Shown: positions 1 through 6,942, numbered from the stretch's first letter. The stretch is DNA of 10,271 bases from Spirochaetes bacterium GWF1_49_6 (GCA_001829395.1 MIBD01000111.1:5645-15915), one strand, 5' to 3'. Translations and numbers: made by a program. The notes: generated by a model from the letters alone, not told the origin.

Positions 1-313
1 GCGAGAGATAATCGTGCATCGCGCCGATGAAGATATTCCCGAAGAGTATCCACAACAACGCTGGCACCCATCCCCATATCAGCGCGAGTATCGGGCCGAC
101 TATCGGGGACGCTCCGGCTATCGACGCGAAATGGTGCCCGAACAGGACGAATTTATGAGTCGGGACATAGTCGATGCCATCGTTGAGACGGTGCGCCGGG
201 GTGGGACAGTTGTTATCCGCGCATACGATCTTTCGTTCGACATATCGCCCGTAGACGAAATAAAAAATCAGGTAGATTGCAATGACGATTAAAAGGAGCC
301 ATAATGTATTCAT
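1..313 (-). CDS. cstA: Carbon starvation protein A / peptide transporter, N-terminal part (cut by window edge)
   Basis: I translated the minus strand from an ATG at 313-311; 104 codons are visible before the window ends. The protein opens with a hydrophobic helix (about residues 3-20), then a YGRYVERK segment, the PTPAHRLNDGIDYVPT block (residues 37-52), FGHHFASIAGASPIVGP (58-74) and a second hydrophobic stretch (72-92) leading into GAMHDY. The NDG.DYVPT and FGHHFA.IAGA.P.VGP blocks are hallmarks of the CstA family, inner-membrane peptide/pyruvate carriers induced on carbon limitation in enterobacteria. An AGGG/GGAGG ribosome site lies 5-10 bases before the ATG, and a near-consensus promoter lies further upstream. 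The gene sits downstream of, and on the same strand as, the EAL-domain gene, but its own promoter suggests separate transcription. Family identity is confident; the substrate in this organism is not known. Confidence 0.92.
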   Translation of the reverse strand, partial: MNTLWLLLIVIAIYLIFYFVYGRYVERKIVCADNNCPTPAHRLNDGIDYVPTHKFVLFGHHFASIAGASPIVGPILALIWGWVPALLWILFGNIFIGAMHDYLS

Positions 314-349
314 AGCGCCCTCCGTTTTTCAGTGAAAATGGGATGCAAT

Positions 350-378
350 ATTGTAAAAATGGACGGGGATTAAGTCAA
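350..378 (-). promoter_or_regulatory. Sigma70-type promoter for cstA
   Basis: On the minus strand, TTGACT (378-373) and TACAAT (355-350) are separated by exactly 17 bases. The expected transcription start is near 343, leaving a short leader of about 30 bases with the ribosome site. Both hexamers differ from consensus at one position, so this is a strong match. No operator-like repeat is evident. Confidence 0.7.
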
Positions 379-395
379 GATAGGGGTAAGGCGAA

Positions 396-2192
396 TTACC
401 GGGAAAATGGACCGTCGGTGATTATATCCTTTTCGGGCTTGCCGAGGAAATATCCCTGCGAATGATGGATACCCATCGAGGCGACTTTCTCTTGTACCTC
501 GGAGGAATGGACGAATTCCGCGATAGTGCTGATACCGAGCCGGTGCGAAAGCGTGACTATAGTCTCGACGATGATCTGGAGATTTTTATCGTACGGGAGA
601 TTGCGGATCAGGGATGCGTCTATCTTCAGGAAATCTACATTCAGGCTGATGAGGTAGCTGAAATTCGAATAACCCGTACCGAAATCGTCGATAGCGATCT
701 TGCTCCCGAGTTCCTTGACCTGAGAGATGAACTCCGATACCGAATCGAAATTTTCTATGCCCTCGGACTCGGTAATCTCGAAAACAATTTGTTTAGCCAT
801 CCCCGATTCTTTCAGGCTGAGCTGGATAAATTCCGACGTTTCGAAATCGTTGATATCGTCCACGGACAGGTTGATCGAAAACTGCCACGGGGTAAGGTAA
901 AACTTCTCGAACGATTTTTTTATCATGGTTCTGGTAATATACGGGTAGAGCTTGGTTTTCTTCGCGATATCCAGGAATTTGATAGGCGATATCACCCTCC
1001 CCTCCTCGTCGATAACACGTACTAATGTTTCGAATTTCTCGATTTTTCCCGTCCGGTTATCATAGATCGGCTGAAAATAGGGGACGATCCGGTCGTTATC
1101 GATAGCGTTTCGCAGAGTTTTCAGTATTGCGAGATTTTCCCCATACTCCGAATAGATCTTCTCCCACTCCATAGCGAATTTGTATCCCTTGTGCTCCTTT
1201 TTTGCCATTCCCAGCGCGATATCCGCCATTTCCAGCAGTTTGGTGTTTCCCTCGGCGATACCCATGGTCACATTGATTTTAATTTCCTCGGCCTCCAGTT
1301 TAAAGCTGTCCCTTTTAAAATGCAGGCGGATATTTTCAATGATATAATTCAATTCATCCGGCTTCATTTGTTTATCGATCAGGACCGCGAATTCATCGGC
1401 ATAAAGACGGTAAACAGTCCCGTATGCGGCCCATTCCCCCAACGCCAGCCCCAGTTGTGTGAGTATTTCATCCCCGCCCGGATGCCCGTAAAAATCGTTC
1501 AATTCCTTAAACCCGTCGATATTTACCAGAATGAGGTGGGAAACCTTCGCTTTCTGGATATCGTATACGAGAGCCGTCCGGTTCGGGAGGCCTGTCAACT
1601 GATCGGTGACCAGTTGTTTTTTTATTGTTTCTAAATTCTGTAAGCGGATGGTTTCATAATAAAATGTCGCGATACTGATACCGATATAAACCAGCAGCAT
1701 CTGGAAAATTTCTACTGAATGGATCGGCGGTTCGAATACTCCGAGGAGGGATAAAACCCAAAAAAACAGGGAAACGATAAAAACCGAGAACACCCACCAT
1801 GCTCCGCGTTTTTTCCCGTTCATATAAATCGCTATCACCGGGAAAGAAAATATCAGGTAGGTCGATGCGCCGAACATGGTTTGCCAGAAGAAACCGCGCA
1901 GGATAATTATACTCACCAACGCGCTCAGGGAAATACCCGATACGACGACGCTCTTCGTACGCCATTGGATAAGGATGATAAAAAAGACGCATATTATCAC
2001 GATAACCAGGACGATAAAATCCCTCAGAGGCGCGTTTCGGATGATATAGAGAGTTAACAAGTAGAAACAGACCAGCAATGAAAAATAGACAATGAAGTTA
2101 ATGAATTTTGCCCGGGCGACATTTTCATATCCGTGCTGTTCCGGTGACATTCCGCTCGATAGTAATGAAAGCAATTTATCTTTTATATTCAT
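396..2192 (-). CDS. Membrane GGDEF-EAL protein, probable c-di-GMP phosphodiesterase with degenerate GGDEF
   Basis: This is a 598-residue integral membrane signalling protein. About six hydrophobic helices occupy residues 28-178 (near 28-50, 57-76, 81-101, 106-124, 131-153 and 161-178). A GGDEF domain follows (about 195-345), with LTGLPNR at 199-205 and DGFKELND at 226-233. Its active-site motif is YADEF (264-268), so both glycines of GGDEF are lost and cyclase activity is doubtful. The EAL domain (about 360-590) keeps the key elements: ETL in place of EAL (388-390), NLS (441-443), EITES (472-476), DDFGTGYSN (502-510), KID (523-525), AEF (558-560) and QGYFLGKP (579-586). I infer hydrolysis of c-di-GMP to pGpG at the cytoplasmic face, with the GGDEF domain possibly a GTP-binding regulatory module. 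The membrane part matches no sensor family I can name. The ATG is preceded by only a weak ribosome site. It is divergent from the AGCS gene. Confidence 0.93.
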   Translation of the reverse strand: MNIKDKLLSLLSSGMSPEQHGYENVARAKFINFIVYFSLLVCFYLLTLYIIRNAPLRDFIVLVIVIICVFFIILIQWRTKSVVVSGISLSALVSIIILRGFFWQTMFGASTYLIFSFPVIAIYMNGKKRGAWWVFSVFIVSLFFWVLSLLGVFEPPIHSVEIFQMLLVYIGISIATFYYETIRLQNLETIKKQLVTDQLTGLPNRTALVYDIQKAKVSHLILVNIDGFKELNDFYGHPGGDEILTQLGLALGEWAAYGTVYRLYADEFAVLIDKQMKPDELNYIIENIRLHFKRDSFKLEAEEIKINVTMGIAEGNTKLLEMADIALGMAKKEHKGYKFAMEWEKIYSEYGENLAILKTLRNAIDNDRIVPYFQPIYDNRTGKIEKFETLVRVIDEEGRVISPIKFLDIAKKTKLYPYITRTMIKKSFEKFYLTPWQFSINLSVDDINDFETSEFIQLSLKESGMAKQIVFEITESEGIENFDSVSEFISQVKELGSKIAIDDFGTGYSNFSYLISLNVDFLKIDASLIRNLPYDKNLQIIVETIVTLSHRLGISTIAEFVHSSEVQEKVASMGIHHSQGYFLGKPEKDIITDGPFSR

Positions 2193-2212
2193 ATTCCGAT
2201 TACTATTAGTTT

Positions 2213-2241
2213 ATTATACTATTATTCATTATGCAAGTAAA
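2213..2241 (-). promoter_or_regulatory. Promoter for the GGDEF-EAL gene
   Basis: On the minus strand, TTTACT (2241-2236) and a perfect TATAAT (2218-2213) are separated by 17 bases. Transcription would start near 2206, giving a very short leader of about 14 bases before the ATG at 2192. That agrees with the weak ribosome site there. Confidence 0.6.
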
Positions 2242-2278
2242 TGTATTCCCGAAAACAGGCGCGTAAATAAAATAAGTG

Positions 2279-2307
2279 TTGCACTGGAGAACCGGAGAAT
2301 GTATAAT
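2279..2307 (+). promoter_or_regulatory. Promoter for the AGCS symporter gene
   Basis: TTGCAC (2279-2284) and a perfect TATAAT (2302-2307) are separated by 17 bases. Transcription would start near 2314, about 20 bases before the ATG at 2334, with a GGGGAA ribosome site between. It is back to back with the promoter of the divergent GGDEF-EAL gene; the two -35 boxes lie about 40 bp apart. Confidence 0.7.
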
Positions 2308-2333
2308 ATCCGAAAATATTTACGGGGAATACT

Positions 2334-3713
2334 ATGCAAGCGATAATCGAAGCGATTCACGGCGGGATAAAATTTATTAACGGGTATCTCTGGGGCCCGC
2401 CGATGCTGATCCTCCTGATCGGCACGCATATATTTTTAACTATCCGGTTACGGTTTATCCAGTCCTATACGTTTTTCGGAATCAAGCTGTCGGTGAAAAA
2501 AGATACCGAGGGGAAGGGCGACGTGAGCCAGTTCGGGGCATTGACAGCCGCGCTCGCGGCGACTATCGGCACCGGGAATATCATCGGGGTCGCCACCGCC
2601 ATATCGATGGGCGGGCCGGGGGCGGTATTCTGGATGTGGATTACCGGGGTACTGGGTATCGCCACCAAGTACGCGGAAGGGGTTCTCGCGGTCAAGTACC
2701 GTGTGAAAACATCGGACGGTACGATGCTGGGCGGCCCGATGTACGCGCTCGAGAAGGGGATGAAGATGAAATGGCTCGCGGTGCTTTTCAGTATCTTTAC
2801 CGCCATCGCGGCGTTCGGGATAGGGAATATGGTACAGGCGAATTCCATCGCGGGTATGGTGAAGGATACGTTCCAGATAGACCCCGTTATCACAGGGATC
2901 GTCCTCGCAGTCCTGACCGCGCTTGTGATCCTCGGCGGGGTGAAGGCTATCGCGAAGGTGACCAGTATGCTGGTGCCGCTCATGGCGTTCTTCTATGTCG
3001 CCGGATGTATCATTATTTTATTTATCAACGGCAGCTTTATTATTCCCGCGCTGGGTCTGATAGCCCGTTCGGCGTTCACACCGGAGGCCGCTGGCGGGGG
3101 ATTTGTCGGCGCGACGCTGATGATGACGTTACGCTACGGGGTCGCGCGCGGGTTGTTCTCCAACGAATCGGGGCTGGGTTCCGCGCCTATCCTGGCGGCG
3201 TCCGCGCAAACCCGTAACCCCGTGCGTCAGGCTCTCGTGTCGGCGACAGGCACGTTCTGGGACACGGTGGTCATATGCGCGATGACGGGGCTGGTACTGG
3301 TGACGACGATTATGAAATTTCCCGACACCCTGGTTAACTATAAGGACGCGCAGCTGACGAAGTTGGCGTTCTCGCAAATTCCCGTGGTCGGGCCGATCGT
3401 GCTGACCGTCGGACTGCTGACATTCGTGTACTCTACCATCCTCGGATGGTCGTACTACGGCGAACGCGCGGTCGAGTACCTTTTCGGCAAGGCGTCGATT
3501 ATCCCATACCGGGTCGTGTGGGTGGTCGCGGTGTTCGTGGGGTCGGTACTGAGCCTGAACCTCGTGTTCGATTTCGCCGACGCGATGAACGCGATGATGG
3601 CTATCCCGAATATCATTACATTGATATTCCTCAGCGGGGTGGTTGCCGCCGAGACGAAAAAGTATCTATGGCTGAAGAATATCGACGCTGTCGCCGAGGA
3701 GATCGGCGGGTAG
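2334..3713 (+). CDS. Sodium:alanine (AGCS family) amino-acid symporter
   Basis: The 459-residue, strongly hydrophobic protein belongs to the alanine or glycine:cation symporter family (TC 2.A.25), inner-membrane carriers that import alanine or glycine with sodium. The family's signature is visible as ATIGTGNIIGVATAI (residues 76-90) followed by GGPGAVFWMW (93-102). A second hallmark, ARGLFSNESGLGSAP (271-285), is also present, as are GG.KAIAKV (201-209) and GWSYYGERA (371-379). Roughly eleven hydrophobic segments run through residues 20-440. The length matches the family (about 450-480). The ATG is chosen because of the GGGGAA ribosome site and the promoter just upstream. No partner gene is cotranscribed, and the next plus-strand gene is 1 kb away. 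Alanine versus glycine preference cannot be read from the sequence. Confidence 0.95.
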   Translation: MQAIIEAIHGGIKFINGYLWGPPMLILLIGTHIFLTIRLRFIQSYTFFGIKLSVKKDTEGKGDVSQFGALTAALAATIGTGNIIGVATAISMGGPGAVFWMWITGVLGIATKYAEGVLAVKYRVKTSDGTMLGGPMYALEKGMKMKWLAVLFSIFTAIAAFGIGNMVQANSIAGMVKDTFQIDPVITGIVLAVLTALVILGGVKAIAKVTSMLVPLMAFFYVAGCIIILFINGSFIIPALGLIARSAFTPEAAGGGFVGATLMMTLRYGVARGLFSNESGLGSAPILAASAQTRNPVRQALVSATGTFWDTVVICAMTGLVLVTTIMKFPDTLVNYKDAQLTKLAFSQIPVVGPIVLTVGLLTFVYSTILGWSYYGERAVEYLFGKASIIPYRVVWVVAVFVGSVLSLNLVFDFADAMNAMMAIPNIITLIFLSGVVAAETKKYLWLKNIDAVAEEIGG

Positions 3714-3789
3714 TCCTTGCCCACTGCGTGGCAGCCAATTCCATTACGGCATACTATCGCACTATCAGCAGACAGCCTGCGGCTTATCG
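3714..3789. other. Short spacer after the AGCS gene, with a possible weak hairpin
   Basis: This stretch has no plausible gene. At its end, CCTGCGG (3776-3782) can pair with CCGCGGG (3792-3798) around a 9-base loop, with one G-T wobble. The hairpin has no following T-run and overlaps the edge of the inverted-repeat element, so it is at best a weak terminator for the symporter gene. Confidence 0.25.
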
Positions 3790-4150
3790 CCCCGCGGGAT
3801 AAAACTTAGGAGAAGAACCGGGGAATCCGAGTCGGGCGTAACTCGCACGATTACCCCTCGAAAGAACGAAACGAGTTCTGCGTCGAACATACGCCCTTTG
3901 TCGGCTTCCCCGGAAGTAAGAAGCGCTTTAAAGCGCGGGGGAAAAGACAAACGACAGGGGAAAGAAAAGACTTTTCATTTTTTTATTGTTTGGCGTTTTG
4001 CATTTATCCCCGTGTTTTTGAGCGCTTTTACTTCCCGCGATAACGACAAAGGGCGTTTGTTTGAGCAAGCTCACCGCGAAAGCGGGGGGCGAAGCGAGTT
4101 ACGCCCGACTCGTTATCGTGAGCTCTTCTTCTAAGCGAAATCACGCGGGG
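3790..4150. repeat. 0.36-kb inverted-repeat element with two structured arms
   Basis: Two arms in opposite orientation flank a roughly 90-bp A/T-rich centre. The matching blocks, in order from the outside, are: CCGCGGGAT (3792-3800) with ATCACGCGG (4140-4148), 8 of 9 bases; CTTAGGAGAAGA (3805-3816) with its complement at 4124-4135, one mismatch; a perfect 19-base block CGAGTCGGGCGTAACTCGC (3828-3846) with 4094-4112; a perfect 13-base block ACGCCCTTTGTCG (3891-3903) with 4044-4056; and GGAAGTAAGAAGCGCT (3912-3927) with 4021-4036, with mismatches. The segments between blocks differ in sequence. Within each arm CGAGT/ACTCG forms a hairpin whose loop GGGCGT is complementary to the downstream ACGCCC. 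No credible coding frame was seen. It could be a transposase-less mobile element (MITE-like), a dispersed structured repeat, or a pair of RNA elements. The function is unknown. Confidence 0.65.
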
Positions 4151-4160
4151 AACCTCTTTG

Positions 4161-4186
4161 TTTCTTTCTGGGTTCGCAGAAAGAAA
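4161..4186. repeat. Perfect 10-bp-stem hairpin
   Basis: TTTCTTTCTG (4161-4170) and CAGAAAGAAA (4177-4186) form a perfect 10-bp stem around the loop GGTTCG. It lies directly outside the right arm of the inverted-repeat element. There is no T-run on either side long enough for a classical terminator, although the stem itself is A/T-rich at its base. It may be part of the same mobile or dispersed element. Confidence 0.5.
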
Positions 4187-4298
4187 GTAAGCTCCCTGAA
4201 AGATTACTTTGAGGGGGAAGAAAGTACTAGGCATTAATAATTTCATCATGTGTAAATAATAGGTATTATGTAACATTAGCAGTGTGCCGCCTATTTGT
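4187..4298. other. A/T-rich gap with no recognisable gene
   Basis: This covers the stretch between the hairpin at 4161-4186 and the hairpin next to the small minus-strand gene. It is A/T-rich and contains a short imperfect palindrome (ATAAT AGGT ATTAT, near 4256-4269). No gene, RNA or promoter could be supported here. Confidence 0.3.
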
Positions 4299-4339
4299 CC
4301 CGAATGAAATGAGAGGGTGGTCCTATCTCTCATCACGGG
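4299..4339 (-). other. Hairpin immediately downstream of the small minus-strand gene
   Basis: ATGAGAG (4309-4315) pairs with CTCTCAT (4327-4333), with an outer CCCG (4299-4302)/CGGG (4336-4339) pair. On the minus strand it starts directly after the stop codon of the small gene at 4340, so it could act in 3'-end formation. No T-run follows, so it is not a standard intrinsic terminator. Confidence 0.3.
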
Positions 4340-4579
4340 CTATATGTTTATGGTAAGTATTTGTTTGACATCGGGATTAGCCATACGCAGTATGCCGCCG
4401 CTCCAACCGTGATGGTTATCGCGACGGCACATTTCCGTCTCACTCCTGAACTGCCGTTTCCGGTAGTTCCTGTCATACCGCTCTTTTTCGCGCGCGGAGG
4501 GAATAACCGACGCCTTATTCAGGTTGTTTTTTCCCTCGAGCGAGGCGAGCACGAGCGTGTTCCGGGGTTTCTTTTTCAT
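4340..4579 (-). CDS. Small basic protein of unknown function, possibly frameshifted
   Basis: This 79-codon reading frame has every sign of an expressed gene at its 5' end: a promoter (4601-4628), an AGGAGG ribosome site six or seven bases before the ATG, and codon choice like the neighbours (CTC, GTG, CTC, GCC, TCG) in its first half. The product is hydrophilic and basic, starting MKKKPRNTLVLASLEGKNN, with an Arg/Lys-rich run around residues 30-48. I recognise no family. The 3' part looks less gene-like: from about residue 50 it is rich in His, Arg and Asp, while a different frame over the same bases encodes a clean membrane helix. An alternative is therefore a single-base error or true frameshift near 4432-4434 (an AAA run on the minus strand), restoring a tail-anchored membrane protein. 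It is divergent from otsA-otsB. Confidence 0.5.
   Translation of the reverse strand: MKKKPRNTLVLASLEGKNNLNKASVIPSAREKERYDRNYRKRQFRSETEMCRRDNHHGWSGGILRMANPDVKQILTINI
4348..4476 (-). CDS. Candidate 42-residue single-helix membrane peptide overlapping the small gene
   Basis: This ORF starts at an ATG inside the small gene, in the +1 frame relative to it, and ends at a TAA at 4350-4348. It encodes a short Gly/Ser/Thr-rich N-terminus, two arginines and a lysine (residues 13-15), then a hydrophobic segment CAVAITITVGAAAYCVWLIP (16-35), and a short polar tail. This is the layout of a one-helix inner-membrane peptide. The only upstream ribosome-like bases are GAG at -6 to -8 from the ATG, which is weak. 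It may be a real overlapping gene, the displaced 3' half of the 4340-4579 gene, or chance. Confidence 0.3.
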   Translation of the reverse strand: MTGTTGNGSSGVRRKCAVAITITVGAAAYCVWLIPMSNKYLP

Positions 4580-4600
4580 CTCCCGCCTCCTGAAATTAGT

Positions 4601-4628
4601 ATTATATCATAACAACATTATCGGTAAA
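4601..4628 (-). promoter_or_regulatory. Promoter for the small minus-strand gene
   Basis: On the minus strand, TTTACC (4628-4623) and a perfect TATAAT (4606-4601) are separated by 16 bases. Transcription would start near 4594, about 15 bases before the ATG, leaving just room for the AGGAGG ribosome site. This supports the small gene being genuine. Confidence 0.55.
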
Positions 4629-4682
4629 AATCAAGCGGTTTCGCGGGATGCGCGGCTTTTTTGCTGTTTTGACGTGTATTTC

Positions 4683-4710
4683 TTGCAATACTGAGAAATA
4701 TAGATATAAT
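4683..4710 (+). promoter_or_regulatory. Promoter for the otsA-otsB/treS operon
   Basis: TTGCAA (4683-4688) and a perfect TATAAT (4705-4710) are separated by 16 bases. Transcription would start near 4717, about 20 bases before the TTG start codon at 4739, with AGGA at 4728-4731 as the ribosome site. No operator repeat is obvious. Confidence 0.6.
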
Positions 4711-4738
4711 ATGCAAAACGGTTTGTTAGGATTGACTA

Positions 4739-6934
4739 TTGAAACGTATTGTTATGGTATCGAATCGCCTGCCGGTTAAGCTATCTAAGACGAATAATAA
4801 AATAAGTATCAATTTCAGCGCGGGAGGTCTCGCGACGGGACTCTCGTCCTTCTTCGAGTCGCGTCCGGCGCTTTGGGTCGGGTGGAGCGGCATCAATTCG
4901 GAACGACTCACCGAGCATGAGAAAACGGATATTATGGATAAGATGTCCGCGAAGGGCATGTATCCCGTGCATCTATCCCGCCGCGAGGTCGAACAGTACT
5001 ATTATGGGTTTTCGAATAAAACGCTGTGGCCGCTCTTCCATTACTTTCAGCTTCTCGCGAAATACGAGGGTTCTTACTGGAACGAGTATGTCAATGTCAA
5101 CCGGAAGTTCGCCGATGCGGTAATCGCGCAGATCAAAACGGACGATATCGTCTGGATACACGATTACCAGCTTCTTCTGCTTCCCGCGATGATACGCGAG
5201 AAGTTTCCCGATATTCCCATAGGTTTCTTCCTGCATATCCCGTTTCCCGTCTATGATATTTTCCGCCTGCTGCCGTGGCGGCGGGAACTCCTCGAGGGCA
5301 TGATGGGCGCCGATCTGATAGGATTCCATACCTACGACTATGTTTCCTACTTCCTCGACTGCCTGCGGAGCATACTCGGTATAGAGCATAATCTCGGGCA
5401 GGTACGGATGGGAAACCGCGCGGTCAGGATAGACACGTTCCCGATGGGTATCGACTACCGGAAATACCGCGAGAGCGCGAACCTTCCGGAAGTAAAAAAG
5501 GAAGCCGCGAGTATGATGTCGGAGATGAAGGATAAGAAAATCCTGCTCTCCGTGGACAGGCTCGACTATACGAAGGGTATCATCCAGCGTATCGAGTCGT
5601 TCGAGTATTTCCTCGATAAATATCCCGGCTACCGTGAGAAAATAACCCTGATCCTCGTAGTATCCCCGTCGCGCGACGGTATCGAGGACTATATATCGAT
5701 CAAGAAGGTGGTCGAGGAGAAGGTCGGCGCGCTGAACGGGAAGTACGGGTCGATCGGGTGGGACCCGGTCAAGTATTTCTACCGGACGATGAGTTTCACC
5801 GAAATGATGGCGTTATATACTGTGGCGGATATCGGGCTGGTGACACCGTTACGCGACGGGATGAACCTGGTCGCGAAGGAATATATCGCCGCGTGCGGGG
5901 ACGGACATGGGGTTTTGATACTGAGCGAATTCGCTGGGTCTGCTAAAGAACTGGGCGAGGCCATTCAGGTAAACCCGTATAATTATGACGAGGTCGCCCA
6001 GGCGATCGCGCGGGCGTTAAGGATGCCGCATTCCGAGCAGGAACTGTACCTGCAGGCAATGCATAAGCGTCTGGAAGCGTATAATATCACCCAATGGGCT
6101 GAGGATTTCCTCGATAAGCTCCATACCGTACGCGCGCAGGACGAACTGATTATCAAGCAAACCCTAACGATAGCGGGGATGGAGGATATAGCCGAACGGT
6201 ATGCCGCGAGTAAAAGCGCGCTGATACTGCTCGATTATGACGGTACGTTAGTCCCGTTCCAAAGCCGCCCGGAGAATGCGCCGCCCGATCACGCGCTCGT
6301 GTCTATCCTGAAGTCCCTCGGGAAAATCCCCGGCACGGAAACTGTGATTATCAGCGGGAGAGGGCGCGATAGTGTGGGGCGCTGGTTCGACGGGATAGAG
6401 ATCAACCTGATGGCGGAGCACGGGGGGTGGTTTTACCAGAGAGATGAAAAGGAATGGCGGTCGACCGCGCATTTATCCACCGAATGGAAGCAGGAGATTC
6501 GCCCCGTACTGGAACGTTTCGTACTCCGTACCCCCGGCACGTTTATCGAGGAGAAGGATTTTTCGCTGGTCTGGCATTACCGGAAGACCGACCCGGAACT
6601 CGGGCAGATTCGCGCTATCGAACTGAAGAATTCACTGATGAGCCTGACGCAGAACCATAAGATCGGGATTCTCGAGGGAAATATGATTATCGAGATAAAA
6701 GACCAGGGGATTTCCAAGGGGCAGGGGTGCAGATTCTGGGTGTCGCGGGGTAAGTACGACTTTATTCTCGCCGCCGGGGACGACCTGACCGACGAGGATA
6801 TGTTCGGGGTGCTCGACGACGACGCGATTACAATCAAGGTCGGGTACGAGTACTCGCGCGCGAAATACCATGTCGGAAATTATAAGAGTATCCGGGACAT
6901 TCTTACCCGTCTGATAAAAGCAAAAAAGAGATAA
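4739..6934 (+). CDS. otsA-otsB fusion: Bifunctional trehalose-6-phosphate synthase / trehalose-6-phosphate phosphatase
   Basis: This 731-residue cytoplasmic enzyme fuses both steps of trehalose synthesis. Residues 1-465 are a GT20 glucosyltransferase joining UDP-glucose and glucose-6-phosphate. It shows VSNRLPV (7-13), SAGGLATGL (27-35), HDYQL (141-145), HIPFP (166-170), DRLDYTKG (273-280, with the phosphate-binding Arg and Lys) and LRDGMNLVAKEY (371-382, with Asp373 and Glu381). Residues 490-731 are a HAD-type phosphatase releasing trehalose. It shows DYDGTL (499-504, nucleophile Asp499 and acid Asp501), SGRGRD (539-544), a SKGQ lysine (660) and GDDLTDEDMF (680-689). All key residues are present in both halves. 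I chose the TTG start because AGGA lies seven bases before it and the -10 box is close; the next ATG (4754) would cut into the conserved VSNR strand. The stop is 8 bases before treS, so the two are surely cotranscribed. Confidence 0.97.
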   Translation: MKRIVMVSNRLPVKLSKTNNKISINFSAGGLATGLSSFFESRPALWVGWSGINSERLTEHEKTDIMDKMSAKGMYPVHLSRREVEQYYYGFSNKTLWPLFHYFQLLAKYEGSYWNEYVNVNRKFADAVIAQIKTDDIVWIHDYQLLLLPAMIREKFPDIPIGFFLHIPFPVYDIFRLLPWRRELLEGMMGADLIGFHTYDYVSYFLDCLRSILGIEHNLGQVRMGNRAVRIDTFPMGIDYRKYRESANLPEVKKEAASMMSEMKDKKILLSVDRLDYTKGIIQRIESFEYFLDKYPGYREKITLILVVSPSRDGIEDYISIKKVVEEKVGALNGKYGSIGWDPVKYFYRTMSFTEMMALYTVADIGLVTPLRDGMNLVAKEYIAACGDGHGVLILSEFAGSAKELGEAIQVNPYNYDEVAQAIARALRMPHSEQELYLQAMHKRLEAYNITQWAEDFLDKLHTVRAQDELIIKQTLTIAGMEDIAERYAASKSALILLDYDGTLVPFQSRPENAPPDHALVSILKSLGKIPGTETVIISGRGRDSVGRWFDGIEINLMAEHGGWFYQRDEKEWRSTAHLSTEWKQEIRPVLERFVLRTPGTFIEEKDFSLVWHYRKTDPELGQIRAIELKNSLMSLTQNHKIGILEGNMIIEIKDQGISKGQGCRFWVSRGKYDFILAAGDDLTDEDMFGVLDDDAITIKVGYEYSRAKYHVGNYKSIRDILTRLIKAKKR

Positions 6935-6942
6935 GGAACAAT

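Noticed and set aside
14..292. A 92-codon plus-strand open frame at the left edge.
   Set aside because: It lies antisense to a clear CstA N-terminus, is rich in Arg, Asp and Glu in the way of shadow frames, and has no ribosome site.
462..1025. A 187-codon plus-strand open frame.
   Set aside because: It is the complement of the EAL domain coding region, and its composition is that of a shadow frame.
2636..3217. A 193-codon plus-strand frame inside the symporter gene.
   Set aside because: It is very rich in Arg and Gly, overlaps an unmistakable AGCS protein and has no start signals.
4309..4333. AGGGTGG (4314-4320) within a hairpin, reminiscent of the T-box antiterminator bulge.
   Set aside because: The rest of the T-box core (NACCGCG) is absent, no specifier stem I or terminator was seen, and no aminoacyl-tRNA synthetase or amino-acid gene follows on that strand.
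3898..4336. Two short open frames (plus 3898-4134 and minus 4028-4336) across the inverted-repeat element.
   Set aside because: No ribosome site or neighbour-like codon use; they run through repeat arms and hairpins and give Arg/Ser-rich low-quality products.
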